From the NCBI GenBank assembly GCA_028289465.1, contig JANQPM010000059.1:1-42078 (forward strand): 42,078 nucleotides of DNA, written 5' to 3'. Below are positions 26,956-35,707 of this stretch, one piece after another. Made by a program: the position numbers and the translations under genes. Under the pieces are notes generated by a model. It was given only the letters and a program-made list of their open reading frames with translations. It ran no database searches and was not told the DNA's origin. The DNA is from Lysobacterales bacterium (GTDB lineage: Bacteria; Pseudomonadota; Gammaproteobacteria; Xanthomonadales; SZUA-36). Numbering within the stretch: position 1 is the stretch's first letter; each line of letters opens with the position of its first letter.

Positions 26956-27924
26956 GTGGCGATTGCGCTACTGCAGATCATCGGCGGGTTCGTACTGCTG
27001 GTATGGGGTGCTGACCGTTTGGTTGCAGGCGCCTCGGCCACCGCCAATAATCTGGGCGTCTCACCGCTGATCATCGGTCTGGTGGTCGTCGGCTTTGGCA
27101 CCTCGGCACCGGAAATCGTGGTCTCTGCGGTGGCCTCGGTCAACGGCAATCCCGCCCTGGCTGTCGGCAATGCGATTGGCTCGAATATCGCAAACGTCGG
27201 TTTGATTCTGGGTCTGACTGCACTGATCTATCCGCTGAAAATCGAATCGGGCACGCTGAAACGGGAGTATCCGATTCTGCTGCTGGTCATGTTGCTCACA
27301 ACCTGGCTGATGCGCGACTATTTCCTATCGAACAGCGACGGGCTGGTATTGCTCGGCGGGCTGGTATTGTTGATCGGCGGCATGGTCATTCTCGGGCTCA
27401 AGCGTTCGGACAGCGACCCGCTGATCGAGGAGTTCGAAGCGGAAATTCCATCCGACATGTCCACGTCCACCGGCGTGTTGTGGCTGGCGGTCGGCCTGGT
27501 CGTGCTGCCGGCCAGTTCCAAGGTGCTGGTGGACGGTGCGGTCACCGTCGCGCATATTGCCGGCGTATCCGATGCCATCATCGGTCTGACCATCGTTGCG
27601 TTCGGCACCAGCCTGCCGGAACTCGCCGCCGCGGTAACCAGCGCGATCAAGCACGAAGACGATATCGCCATCGGCAATGTAATCGGTTCCAATATGTTCA
27701 ATCTGCTCGGTGTGCTCGGCATCGCGGCGACCCTGCACCCGGTCACCGTGGATATTGAAATCCTGCACCGGGATGCGCTGGTGATGTACGTATTTACCCT
27801 GCTGCTGTTCTTTATGGCCTGGGGTATACGTAAACCGGGCCGTATCGCGCGCCATGAGGGCGCGTTGCTGCTGACCCTATACTGCGGGTATATATTCGTC
27901 GTCGCCTACAACGCACTGCGCTAG
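26956..27924 (+). CDS. yrbG: Calcium/sodium antiporter family protein YrbG-like
   Basis: Inner-membrane cation exchanger of the CaCA superfamily. The 322-residue protein has about ten transmembrane helices in two inverted halves, each with the alpha-repeat signature. First: VVVGFGTSAPEIVVSAVASV, with GNAIGSNIANVGLIL. Second: TIVAFGTSLPELAAAVTSAI, with GNVIGSNMFNLLGVLG. An acidic loop lies between the halves (LIEEFEAEIPSDMS). The start is GTG at 26956 with GGGAG upstream. It heads the Kdo/LPS transport cluster as in E. coli, where yrbG precedes kdsD and no link in function has been proved. Transported ions are inferred from family. Confidence 0.92.
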   Translation: MAIALLQIIGGFVLLVWGADRLVAGASATANNLGVSPLIIGLVVVGFGTSAPEIVVSAVASVNGNPALAVGNAIGSNIANVGLILGLTALIYPLKIESGTLKREYPILLLVMLLTTWLMRDYFLSNSDGLVLLGGLVLLIGGMVILGLKRSDSDPLIEEFEAEIPSDMSTSTGVLWLAVGLVVLPASSKVLVDGAVTVAHIAGVSDAIIGLTIVAFGTSLPELAAAVTSAIKHEDDIAIGNVIGSNMFNLLGVLGIAATLHPVTVDIEILHRDALVMYVFTLLLFFMAWGIRKPGRIARHEGALLLTLYCGYIFVVAYNALR

Positions 27925-27973
27925 GCCGACGCGGACCCGGCAACGGCAATGCTAAAATGGTGACACAAGTCCA

Positions 27974-28945
27974 ATGAACAAGAACGCGTTGTCAAAATTA
28001 GCCCGGGCCGTGATTGAAACCGAAGCCGATGCGGTCAGAGGACTGTTGTCGAAAATCGACGATAGCTTTCTGTCCGCCTGCGAAGCGATCCTCGACTGCG
28101 ACGGCCATGTGGTGGTTATCGGCATGGGTAAATCCGGCCATATCGGCAACAAGATCGCAGCCACTCTGGCCAGTACCGGTACACCGGCGTTTTTCCTGCA
28201 CCCGGCCGAGGCCAGCCACGGCGACCTCGGCATGATCACCGCGCAAGACATTGCGCTGCTGATGTCCAATTCCGGCGAGACCGACGAAGTCAACCGCATA
28301 CTGCCGCCGTTAAAGCGCCTTGGCGTACCGCTGATTGCGATGACCGGCAACCAGGCATCCAACCTGGCCCGCCATGCCGACATTCATATCCACGTCGCGG
28401 TCGAAAAAGAAGCCTGCCCGTTGGGCCTGGCGCCGACATCCAGCACTACAGCGGCACTGGCCATGGGCGATGCGCTGGCGGTATCGCTGCTGGAATCGCG
28501 CGGTTTCACGCAGGAAGATTTCGCCCGTTCCCATCCGGCCGGCCAACTCGGCCGCCGGCTGCTGCTGCATATCAAGGACATTATGCACGGCGATGGCGCA
28601 ATACCCATTTCCGCAGCCGGTGCCAGCATCGCCGAAGCGATTGTCGAAATGACTGCCAAGCGCCTCGGCATGACCGCCGTACTGGACGAAGACCGGCGGG
28701 TGATCGGCGTATTTACCGACGGCGACCTGCGCCGCGCACTGGACGCCCAACTGGATCCGCATCAGACACCGGTCAGCAGGGTCATGAGCAGCGACCCGGT
28801 CACCATAGGGCCGGACGCGCTGGCGATGGAGGGTGCACACCTGATGCAGGACAAGCGTATTCAGGGTCTGCTTGTCGTGGACCGGCATGGACGGTTGGTC
28901 GGCGCGCTGAATTTTCAGGACCTATTGCAGGCCGGAGTAGTCTAA
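27974..28945 (+). CDS. kdsD: D-arabinose 5-phosphate isomerase KdsD
   Basis: Converts ribulose-5-phosphate to arabinose-5-phosphate, the first step toward Kdo of LPS. The 323-residue protein has an N-terminal SIS domain, with GMGKSGHIGNKIAATLASTG, FFLHPAEASHGDLGMI and SNSGETDEVNRIL as the phosphosugar-binding and catalytic segments. Two CBS repeats follow from about residue 205 (IMHGDGAIPIS, and the second around VMSSDPVTIGPDALAMEGA). The sequence between them includes ESRGFTQEDFARSHPAGQLGRRLLL, a family hallmark. The kdsC ATG directly follows its TAA without a spare base, so both are on one message. Confidence 0.96.
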   Translation: MNKNALSKLARAVIETEADAVRGLLSKIDDSFLSACEAILDCDGHVVVIGMGKSGHIGNKIAATLASTGTPAFFLHPAEASHGDLGMITAQDIALLMSNSGETDEVNRILPPLKRLGVPLIAMTGNQASNLARHADIHIHVAVEKEACPLGLAPTSSTTAALAMGDALAVSLLESRGFTQEDFARSHPAGQLGRRLLLHIKDIMHGDGAIPISAAGASIAEAIVEMTAKRLGMTAVLDEDRRVIGVFTDGDLRRALDAQLDPHQTPVSRVMSSDPVTIGPDALAMEGAHLMQDKRIQGLLVVDRHGRLVGALNFQDLLQAGVV

Positions 28946-29488
28946 ATGGCATCTATGGTTTCCACCGGTGTGCTCGAAAAAGCCGCAAACATCCGGCTGC
29001 TGGCGCTGGATGTCGACGGCGTCTTGACCGATGGTCGGTTGTATTTCACCGAGCAGGGACAGGAGTTGAAAGCGTTTCACTCCAAGGACGGCCTGGGCCT
29101 GAAGGCCCTGATGCGCTATGGCATCAAGGTCGCGCTGATTACCGCGCGCACTTCCCCGCTGCTGAGCCACCGGGCCGAACAACTCGGCATCGAGAAGGTT
29201 TACCAGGGTTGCGAGGACAAATTGCAGGCATATGAGGATTTGAAGCGGTCTTTGGATCTGGAGGACGGTGCGGTCGCCTATGTCGGTGACGACTGGATCG
29301 ACCTGCCGGTTCTGCGGCGGGTGGGACTGTCAATCAGCGTCGCCGACGGAATGCCCGAGGTGCGCCAGCGCGTACACCATGTGACCGAGCGCGCCGGCGG
29401 CAACGGCGCGGTACGCGAAGTGTGCCAGCTTCTGCTGGAAGCACAGGGGTTCGCGGCGCGGTGGCTGAACGAACTGATGGAACGCTGA
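28946..29488 (+). CDS. kdsC: 3-deoxy-D-manno-octulosonate 8-phosphate phosphatase KdsC
   Basis: HAD-superfamily phosphatase that releases phosphate from Kdo-8-phosphate. The 180-residue enzyme shows motif I LDVDGVLTDG with D22 as nucleophile and D24 as acid/base. Motif II is ALITARTS, and the Mg-binding motif IV is YVGDDWIDLPVL. It lacks a cap insertion, consistent with the tetrameric C0 HAD type. Its stop shares one base with lptC (TGATG). Confidence 0.96.
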   Translation: MASMVSTGVLEKAANIRLLALDVDGVLTDGRLYFTEQGQELKAFHSKDGLGLKALMRYGIKVALITARTSPLLSHRAEQLGIEKVYQGCEDKLQAYEDLKRSLDLEDGAVAYVGDDWIDLPVLRRVGLSISVADGMPEVRQRVHHVTERAGGNGAVREVCQLLLEAQGFAARWLNELMER

Positions 29489-30042
29489 TGCGCGGCAAGA
29501 CCTGGATCGGTATTGTCATCTTCCTGCTGCTGGCTCTTGCGACCCGCTGGATTCAGTACACTCACGATACGCAGGACGGCGAAGATTCTTTTCAGATCGA
29601 TACCCGGCTGGATTACGCACTGACCGAACTGGACAGCAGAACCTACGACGAACAGGGCCGGCTGGCCGCCATGCTGCAATCGCCGATGCTGGTACAGGAC
29701 GCAGATACCGGCGTCGGCCGCGCAAGCCGGCCGCTGATCCGGCTGCCGGGCGCCGACGGCGAAACCCGGTTGCTGGCCGAGGCTGCCGATATCAATGCCG
29801 AAAAGACCGAAATTCAACTGGCCGGCGCCGTGGAAATACGGCTTCCACAGCCCGAGGGCGAGGTGCAGATTTCCGGTGAAGAAATTGCGTTTCATATCCC
29901 GTCGGAGGTTATCCGTTCCGAACAGCCGATTGAAATCACCGGTCCCGGCATCCATCTCACCGGCATCGGCCTGGAAGCCGACCTCAGGACCCGCCGATAT
30001 CGTTTGATGCGCCAGATACGAGGAAGATATGAAAATCGCTAG
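29488..30042 (+). CDS. lptC: LPS export protein LptC
   Basis: Bitopic inner-membrane protein that receives LPS from LptBFG and passes it to LptA in the periplasm. The 184-residue protein has one N-terminal transmembrane helix (WIGIVIFLLLALATRWI), then a periplasmic beta-jellyroll with LDYALTELDSRTYDEQGRL, a typical LptC opening. The start ATG at 29488 shares one base with the kdsC stop; longer frames upstream are inside kdsC. It overlaps lptA by 14 bp. Sequence conservation in LptC is low, so the call also leans on position and topology. Confidence 0.92.
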   Translation: MRGKTWIGIVIFLLLALATRWIQYTHDTQDGEDSFQIDTRLDYALTELDSRTYDEQGRLAAMLQSPMLVQDADTGVGRASRPLIRLPGADGETRLLAEAADINAEKTEIQLAGAVEIRLPQPEGEVQISGEEIAFHIPSEVIRSEQPIEITGPGIHLTGIGLEADLRTRRYRLMRQIRGRYENR

Positions 30043-30553
30043 CCTACTCGCGCTGCTCGGACTTCTTCAGCTTGACGCGCTGGCGGTAGAGTTCGACCGC
30101 AGACAGCCCATTGATATTCAGGCAGATACCTCGGAAACCGATCTGGCCCGCGGCATTACCCACCTGAAAGGCAATGTTCGCATCGAACAGGGCGATCTGA
30201 AAATCAACGCCGCGCAAGGCGATATCTACAACGACGGCCGGGTCGTGTCCAAGGTAATTCTGCGAGGCAGGCCGGCATCCTGGGAACTGCGCAGCGCCGA
30301 TGAGGGAACGGTTACCGCCAGCGCAGAGATCATCGAATACCGGCTCGCCGAAGAAATCATCGAGCTGACCGGCAATGCGTTTGTATCGCACCCGCAGGGC
30401 GAAGCACGCGGCGACCATATTCGCTACGACCTGCGCAACGAGCAGTTCCAGGGGCGCGGCTCCGAACCCGGCAATGGCATTCGAATCCGGCTGAATCCGC
30501 CTGAACCGAAGGCGGCTGCCGGCGATGATACCGAGCAACCGGATTCCGGCTGA
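30029..30553 (+). CDS. lptA: LPS transport periplasmic protein LptA
   Basis: Periplasmic bridge protein that carries LPS from LptC to LptD. The 174-residue precursor has a signal peptide (MKIASLLALLGLLQLDALA), then the OstA-like fold. DRRQPIDIQADTSETDLARG is followed by THLKGNVRIEQGDLKI, both typical LptA strands. Later strands (IEYRLAEEIIELTGNAFVS, HPQGEARGDHIRYDL) complete the jellyroll. The tail is acidic and proline-rich and of low complexity. GAGGAA lies just before the ATG, which is inside the lptC end. Confidence 0.93.
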   Translation: MKIASLLALLGLLQLDALAVEFDRRQPIDIQADTSETDLARGITHLKGNVRIEQGDLKINAAQGDIYNDGRVVSKVILRGRPASWELRSADEGTVTASAEIIEYRLAEEIIELTGNAFVSHPQGEARGDHIRYDLRNEQFQGRGSEPGNGIRIRLNPPEPKAAAGDDTEQPDSG

Positions 30554-30556
30554 CCG

Positions 30557-31276
30557 ATGCTGCAGGTCACCGACCTACACAAGCAATACCGGCGAAGGGA
30601 AGTCGTCAAAGGCGTCAGCCTGTATGTCAAGCAGGGTCAGGTGGTCGGCTTGCTGGGCCCGAACGGCGCCGGGAAAACCACTTGTTTTTATATGATCGTC
30701 GGCCTGATTCCGGCCGATGGCGGCAGCGTCGAGGTAGATCAGACCGATCTGACCCACAAGCCGGTGAACCAGCGTGCCGAACACGGTATCGGCTACCTGC
30801 CGCAGGATGCGTCGATCTTTCGCAAGCTGTCGGTGCGGGACAATGTGCTGGCGATCCTGGAGATGCGCAAAGATCTGGACCTGGACGGCCGGCATGCCGA
30901 ACTGGAGCGCCTGCTGGAAGAGCTGCATGTGTCGCACCTGGCCGATCAAATCGGCATCAGCCTGTCCGGCGGCGAACGACGCCGGGTCGAGATCGCCCGC
31001 GCGCTGGCGGCCAACCCGCGTTTCATTTTGCTGGATGAGCCGTTCGCCGGCGTCGACCCAATATCAGTCGGCGAAATCCAGCGCATCGTCCGGCACCTGG
31101 TCAACCGGGACATCGGCGTGCTCATCACCGATCACAACGTGCGGGAAACGCTGGGCATCTGTCACCATGCCTACATTCTGAACGACGGCAAGGTGCTGGC
31201 CCAGGGCACACCGGACGAAATACTGCAAAACAGCGAGGTCCGGCAGGTTTACCTCGGAGAGGAATTCCGGCTGTAG
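30557..31276 (+). CDS. lptB: LPS export ATPase LptB
   Basis: ATPase of the inner-membrane LptB2FGC machine that extracts LPS and powers its transport. The 239-residue ABC protein has Walker [10 protein letters not shown] from 34, the Q-loop [14 protein letters not shown] and the signature [15 protein letters not shown]. Walker B and D-loop are [13 protein letters not shown], and the switch His is in [11 protein letters not shown]. All are identical in style to known LptB. It lies 3 bp after lptA and 6 bp before rpoN. The partners lptF and lptG are not in this window. Confidence 0.97.
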   Translation: MLQVTDLHKQYRRREVVKGVSLYVKQGQVVGLLGPNGAGKTTCFYMIVGLIPADGGSVEVDQTDLTHKPVNQRAEHGIGYLPQDASIFRKLSVRDNVLAILEMRKDLDLDGRHAELERLLEELHVSHLADQIGISLSGGERRRVEIARALAANPRFILLDEPFAGVDPISVGEIQRIVRHLVNRDIGVLITDHNVRETLGICHHAYILNDGKVLAQGTPDEILQNSEVRQVYLGEEFRL

Positions 31277-31282
31277 CCAATC

Positions 31283-32731
31283 ATGGTCGCCCAGCGCCTT
31301 CAACTCAAACTCAAACAGCAGCTTTCACTCGCGCCGCAGCTGCAGCAGGCGATCAAGCTGCTGCAGCTCAACCGGCTGGAATTGAAAGACTATCTGCAGC
31401 AGGCACTGGAAGAAAACCCGCTGCTGGAGTACCAGGACCTGGGCGCCGAATCGGCCGGTGACGCCGATACTGAAGCCGATGCCGCGACCGACGAGTATCT
31501 GGAGGACCCACTGGCCGGCGAGTGGGATGACGCGGACGGTTTCTCGATCACCGGGTCCGGCGATTTTTCCGCGGGCGACCGGCAGGATCAGTGGGCCGAT
31601 ACCGGCAGCGACAGCCTGCAGACCCACCTGCTGTGGCAGATCAACCTGACGCCGTTGTCAGCAACCGACGAGGCCATCGCCCAGGCCATCGTGTTCGCGC
31701 TGAATGAGGACGGCTACCTGCTGGATTCGGTAGACGATATCCGCAACAGTTTAGCACCCGATATTCTGGTCGAAGCGGATGAGGTCACCGCGGTGCTGCA
31801 CCGCCTGCAGCGCATGGAACCGGTCGGAGTCGCGACCCGCAGCCCGGCCGAATGCCTGGCTGTGCAGTTAGAAACCATGTCGGTAGATACACCGCACCGT
31901 CACAGCGCGCTGCAGATCGCGTCCAAGCACATGCATTTGCTGGAAAAAGGCGACCGGCGCAAGCTGGCCCAGGTGATCGGCGTGGACCGGGACGAGATCA
32001 GTCAGGCCATCAGCCTGCTGCAGTCTCTTGAGCCGCGGCCGGGCGCGCGCTATGACAACCGCCACAACGAGTATCTGGTGCCGGATGTCTACCTGCGGCA
32101 GCACGAAGGGGACTGGGTGGCGTCCCTCAGCCCCGACAGTCACCCGAATATCCGCCTGAACGGCTACTACGTCAGCTTGATGAGGTCCGTCAAAGGCGAC
32201 GACAAAGGTTATCTGAAAGGCCGCCTGCAGGAAGCGCGCTGGCTGCTGAACAGCCTGGAATTGCGCAACCGCACCCTGCTCGCGGTCAGCAACCAGATCG
32301 CGCAGCACCAAAGCGGCTTTCTGGAACGCGGCGAGAAATTCATGCAGCCGCTGATACTGAAGGAAATCGCCGCCGCCACCGGGTTGCACGAGTCGACCGT
32401 TTCGCGGGCAACTACACGCAAATATGCGCTGACGCCGCGCGGGCTGTTCGAGCTCAAGTATTTCTTTTCCAGCCATGTCCGCACGCTGGACGGTCGTGCG
32501 ATCAGTGCGACAGCGGTAAAAGCCTATATTCAGGAAATTATCGGCCGCGAAGCGCCCGCTTCGCCGCTGAGCGACCAGGCGTTATCAGATAAACTGCGCG
32601 AGCACGGTATACGCGTGGCACGCCGCACGGTTGCCAAATACCGCGAGTCGCTCGGGATTCTGTCATCCACGCAAAGACGCCGGGCGGCAAAGTTGCAGAC
32701 TGACAGCTATCGGGCAGAAAGCGCCGAATAA
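31283..32731 (+). CDS. rpoN: RNA polymerase sigma-54 factor RpoN
   Basis: Sigma-54, which directs polymerase to -24/-12 promoters and needs AAA+ activators. The 482-residue protein has the glutamine- and leucine-rich activator-responsive region I (QRLQLKLKQQLSLAPQLQQA), the acidic region II (about 55-110), the core-binding region III and a helix-turn-helix (GLHESTVSRATTRKYALTP). The C-terminal RpoN box is ARRTVAKYRESL at about 446-457. It follows lptB by 6 bp. A 310-bp gap precedes hpf, wider than the short gap seen in E. coli. Confidence 0.97.
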   Translation: MVAQRLQLKLKQQLSLAPQLQQAIKLLQLNRLELKDYLQQALEENPLLEYQDLGAESAGDADTEADAATDEYLEDPLAGEWDDADGFSITGSGDFSAGDRQDQWADTGSDSLQTHLLWQINLTPLSATDEAIAQAIVFALNEDGYLLDSVDDIRNSLAPDILVEADEVTAVLHRLQRMEPVGVATRSPAECLAVQLETMSVDTPHRHSALQIASKHMHLLEKGDRRKLAQVIGVDRDEISQAISLLQSLEPRPGARYDNRHNEYLVPDVYLRQHEGDWVASLSPDSHPNIRLNGYYVSLMRSVKGDDKGYLKGRLQEARWLLNSLELRNRTLLAVSNQIAQHQSGFLERGEKFMQPLILKEIAAATGLHESTVSRATTRKYALTPRGLFELKYFFSSHVRTLDGRAISATAVKAYIQEIIGREAPASPLSDQALSDKLREHGIRVARRTVAKYRESLGILSSTQRRRAAKLQTDSYRAESAE

Positions 32732-33041
32732 GACTAGGCAGATCGCATACATCGGTATAAGATTAGTCTATGAGCATGCCACAGCAGGCAGTAGCCAGAT
32801 TCTCCACGCCGATGGGAGTGCCCTGTGTGTCAGGGCGGACGGTGTAACCGGTGTTGCGGAATATGCTGGCGACAGACCTGAGAAGAGTATCATCGAACAG
32901 CGAACGTGGCAGTTGCAGATGACCCGCACCCCAACATTCGTAACCAGCAAACACCGCAGTGGATTCCACCCTGCGTTCATTTGTAGCGAACCGATCTCAT
33001 AGGGGATCGTATCTAGCCGTTCGCAACGGAGGACAGCGAAT
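32732..33041. other. 310-bp gap between rpoN and hpf, no supported gene
   Basis: No start-and-stop reading frame here looks like a real gene. The minus strand is open from about 32993 to 32763 (reading ...RFATNERRVESTAVFAGYECWG...), with no ATG or ribosome-binding site; its only starts are GTG or similar. It could be a decayed gene end, but I recognise nothing. TATAAG near 32756 on the plus strand is a weak -10 candidate. The last 55 bases hold the hpf leader hairpin. I saw no T-run terminator after rpoN and no tRNA-like fold. Confidence 0.5.
32986..33024 (+). promoter_or_regulatory. Two-step hairpin in the hpf leader
   Basis: GCGAAC at 32986-32991 pairs with GTTCGC at 33019-33024, and CGATC at 32992-32996 with GATCG at 33005-33009, leaving an asymmetric bulge. 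The structure ends three bases before the GGAGG ribosome-binding site of hpf. It could influence translation or mark a processed 5' end. Pairing is seen in the sequence; function is inferred. Confidence 0.45.
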
Positions 33042-33365
33042 ATGCAATTAACAGTTACCGGACACCATATTGATGTAACCCCTGCCCTAAGAGCCTATGT
33101 GACCGAAAAAATGCAGCGGGTCACCCGCCATTTCGAGCACGTTATCTCGGTGCATGCGGTACTGGGGATCGAAAAGCATGAGCAACAGGCCGAAGCGACC
33201 ATCAATGTGGCCGGTGGCGGTAAAGCCATTTTTGCAACCGAATCCGCGATGGATATGTATGCCGCAATCGACGGGCTGGTCGACAAACTGGACCGGCAAG
33301 TGCGGCGGCACAAGGAAAAACTGACCGACCACCACCGCAGCCAGCGTCACGCTGCTGCCGGCTGA
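33042..33365 (+). CDS. hpf: Ribosome hibernation promoting factor HPF (short form)
   Basis: Binds the 30S decoding region in stationary phase and promotes 100S dimers (with RMF in enterics). The 107-residue protein starts MQLTVTGHHIDVTPALRAYV, with KMQRVTRHFEHVISVHAVL and INVAGGGKAIFATESAMDMYAAID, then LVDKLDRQVRRHKEKL. It lacks the C-terminal dimerisation domain of long HPF. It has a strong GGAGG site and a structured leader. Position between rpoN and ptsN is conserved. Confidence 0.96.
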   Translation: MQLTVTGHHIDVTPALRAYVTEKMQRVTRHFEHVISVHAVLGIEKHEQQAEATINVAGGGKAIFATESAMDMYAAIDGLVDKLDRQVRRHKEKLTDHHRSQRHAAAG

Positions 33366-33422
33366 AATCGGGTAGCTGCGGAAACCATACTCCGCCTATA
33401 GGCTCTAATTCCGTAGACCACT

Positions 33423-33878
33423 ATGCAAGTCACTGACCTGTTGACACCCGACCGCATTCGCTTGAACGCCCACGCGGTAAGCAAGAAGCGGCTGCTTGAG
33501 ACCATCAGCAAGCTAATGGTCGAGGAAGAATCCGATCTCAGCCCGCGCGAGGTTTTCGAAAGCCTGGTTGCGAGAGAACGCCTCGGCTCCACCGGGCTCG
33601 GCCACGGCGTGGCTATCCCGCACGGCCGCTTGAAGCACGGCGACAAGGCGCGTGCGGTATTTATCCGTCTGATGAAACCGATCGATTACGACGCGGTGGA
33701 CGATCAGCCGGTGGACTTGCTGTTTGCGCTGACCGTCCCCGAGAACTGCAACGACCACCACCTGAAGCTGCTCGCGAAAATCGCCGAGCTGTTCAGTGAC
33801 GATGAGTTTTGCCGGCGCCTGCGTCAGGCTGACGATTCCAACCAATTGCATGCCGTATTGTCCGACTGGCAGCACTAG
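33423..33878 (+). CDS. ptsN: Nitrogen-regulatory PTS enzyme IIA (PtsN)
   Basis: Phosphoacceptor regulator of the nitrogen PTS that controls potassium uptake, stress and sigma-54-linked functions in other bacteria. The 151-residue EIIA-fructose-type domain has the phosphorylated His at H67 in GLGHGVAIPHGRLKH. The remainder (DQPVDLLFALTVPE and HLKLLAKIAELFSDDEF) is typical. No npr or ptsP gene is seen in the window, so its phosphate may come from the HPr/EI encoded here 2-4 kb downstream (inference). It is 6 bp from hprK. Confidence 0.95.
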   Translation: MQVTDLLTPDRIRLNAHAVSKKRLLETISKLMVEEESDLSPREVFESLVARERLGSTGLGHGVAIPHGRLKHGDKARAVFIRLMKPIDYDAVDDQPVDLLFALTVPENCNDHHLKLLAKIAELFSDDEFCRRLRQADDSNQLHAVLSDWQH

Positions 33879-33884
33879 GCTCGT

Positions 33885-34835
33885 ATGAACCGGTCACTGA
33901 CCACGCAGGACCTGTATGATCAGTTGCACGACAAGCTCGACCTGCACTGGGTCGGCGGCCGCGATGGCGGCGGCAGTTCGGTTTCCTCGGAAAACATCAC
34001 TACCAGCCGCCCTGCGCTGGCCGGCTATCTGAACCTGATTCATCCGAACAAAGTGCAGGTCATCGGCCGCGAAGAAAACGACTATCTGGACAGCCTCGAT
34101 TCACGCCGCCGCTGGGAGACCGTGGCCCAGATTTTCGCCGGCAATCCCCTGGCGGTGATCGTATCGGACCATCTGCCGGTATCGCCCGATCTCGCCGAGG
34201 CAGCGGACGAGGTCAACGCGCCGCTGATGGTATCCGCCGCACCGAGCCATAGCCTGGTTCACTATCTGCAGTATTATCTGTCCCGCGCGCTGGCGCGGCA
34301 GACCAATCTGCACGGCGTGTTCATGGAAATCTTCACCATTGGCGTTCTGATTACCGGTGACGCGGGCTCCGGTAAAAGCGAGCTGGCGCTGGAACTGCTT
34401 AACCGCGGCCATCGGCTGATCGCGGACGATTCGCCCGAGTTCACCCAGATGTCGCCCGAAATCATCGACGGCACCTGCCCCGCTGCATTGCAGGACTGTC
34501 TCGAAGTCCGCGGGCTGGGCGTGCTGAATATTCGCGAAATGTTTGGCGATGCGGCAATCAAGATGAACAAGTACCTGCGACTGATCGTGCATCTTGAAGT
34601 GCCTGAAAACCATGAACGGAAAGAACCGCTGGACCGCCTGCGCGGCGACACCTCGGTTCGGCAGGTTCTGGAACTGGATATACCGAGCATCACGCTGCCG
34701 GTCCTGGCCGGCCGCAACCTGGCGGTGATGACCGAGGCGGCGGTACGCGACTTCATGCTGAAGATGAAAGGTTTTGACGCGACTTCCGCGTTCGTCGAAC
34801 GACACGCACGACTGATACAACAGTCGCGGAAATAA
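33885..34835 (+). CDS. hprK: HPr kinase/phosphorylase HprK
   Basis: Bifunctional enzyme that phosphorylates Ser46 of HPr with ATP or PPi and also removes that phosphate. The 316-residue protein has an N-terminal domain of about 130 residues. The catalytic domain has H143 in NLHGVFMEIFTIGV, P-loop GDAGSGKS at 158-165 and the DD pair in RLIADDSPEF. The HprK signature is EVRGLGVLNIREMFG near 207-221. In Firmicutes it mediates catabolite repression. In proteobacteria with partial PTS, as here, it is thought to set HPr phosphorylation state for regulation. It starts 6 bp after ptsN and ends 2 bp before rapZ. Confidence 0.95.
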   Translation: MNRSLTTQDLYDQLHDKLDLHWVGGRDGGGSSVSSENITTSRPALAGYLNLIHPNKVQVIGREENDYLDSLDSRRRWETVAQIFAGNPLAVIVSDHLPVSPDLAEAADEVNAPLMVSAAPSHSLVHYLQYYLSRALARQTNLHGVFMEIFTIGVLITGDAGSGKSELALELLNRGHRLIADDSPEFTQMSPEIIDGTCPAALQDCLEVRGLGVLNIREMFGDAAIKMNKYLRLIVHLEVPENHERKEPLDRLRGDTSVRQVLELDIPSITLPVLAGRNLAVMTEAAVRDFMLKMKGFDATSAFVERHARLIQQSRK

Positions 34836-34837
34836 CG

Positions 34838-35707
34838 ATGTCAAAGGCACAACCGGAAAAACTGCAATTGGTGTTGGTCAGCGGGCTGTCCGGCAGCGGA
34901 AAAACCGTCGCGCTGCGGGCGCTGGAAGACCTGGATTTTTACTGCGTCGACAACCTGCCGGCCGCGCTGCTGCCCGCCTTTACCGACGAGATGCTGGCGC
35001 AGCGGCTGCACGGCGGCCGCATCGCCGTCGGCGTCGATGCCCGCAGCGGTGAATTGTCGCCGTTGCTCAATTGGCTGGACAGTCGGGACGAAACGGCCAT
35101 CGACTGTCTGGTGTTTTTCATTACCGCCGATGACAAGGTTCTGCTTAAGCGCTTTAGTGAAACGCGCCGGCGGCATCCGCTGACGGCCGACCGGCAAGGT
35201 TTATCCGAAGCTATTCTGGCCGAACGCGAATTGCTGGCCGCGGTAGAGCAGCACGCGGACTACCGCATTGATACCAGCGATACCAATATCCACGAACTGC
35301 GCGGCCAGGTCTGGAAGCTGGTAAGGCGCAGCCAGGAAACGCCACTGTCCATCGTGCTGCAGTCCTTCGCGTTCAAGCGCGGCCTGCCGCAAGATGCCGA
35401 TTTCCTGTTCGACGCCCGCTGCCTGCCGAATCCGCACTGGGAGCCGGAGCTGAGACCTATGACCGGTCATGATTCCCCGGTGCGTCAGTGGCTGTCGCAG
35501 GCGCCGATGGTCGACGCCTATTACCATGACATCAAAGGCTTTATGAGCACCTGGCTGCCGCAATTCGAAGCCAGCCAACGCAGCTATCTCACCATCGCGA
35601 TCGGCTGCACCGGCGGGCAGCACCGTTCGGTGTACCTGGCCGAACGGCTGGCGGCATCGTTGCGCCGGGACGGCCAGAAAATCGCAGTACAGCACCGGGA
35701 ACTTTGA
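34838..35707 (+). CDS. rapZ: RapZ (YvcJ family) nucleotide-binding regulator
   Basis: ATPase-like protein that in E. coli binds GlmY and GlmZ RNAs and links glucosamine-6-phosphate to glmS expression; other species use relatives differently. The 289-residue protein has Walker A GLSGSGKTVALRALED near the N-terminus, DNLPAALLPAF (family motif) and the RNA-binding C-terminal domain with FAFKRGLPQDADFLFDARCLPNPHW and AIGCTGGQHRSVYLAERL. Lysine-rich C-terminal extension is short. Place between hprK and the EIIA gene is conserved. No GlmZ-like RNA was seen here. Confidence 0.95.
   Translation: MSKAQPEKLQLVLVSGLSGSGKTVALRALEDLDFYCVDNLPAALLPAFTDEMLAQRLHGGRIAVGVDARSGELSPLLNWLDSRDETAIDCLVFFITADDKVLLKRFSETRRRHPLTADRQGLSEAILAERELLAAVEQHADYRIDTSDTNIHELRGQVWKLVRRSQETPLSIVLQSFAFKRGLPQDADFLFDARCLPNPHWEPELRPMTGHDSPVRQWLSQAPMVDAYYHDIKGFMSTWLPQFEASQRSYLTIAIGCTGGQHRSVYLAERLAASLRRDGQKIAVQHREL

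Noticed and set aside
32631..33002. 123-codon plus-strand frame overlapping the end of rpoN
   Set aside because: It begins inside rpoN in another frame, has no ribosome-binding site and shows no domain-like sequence.
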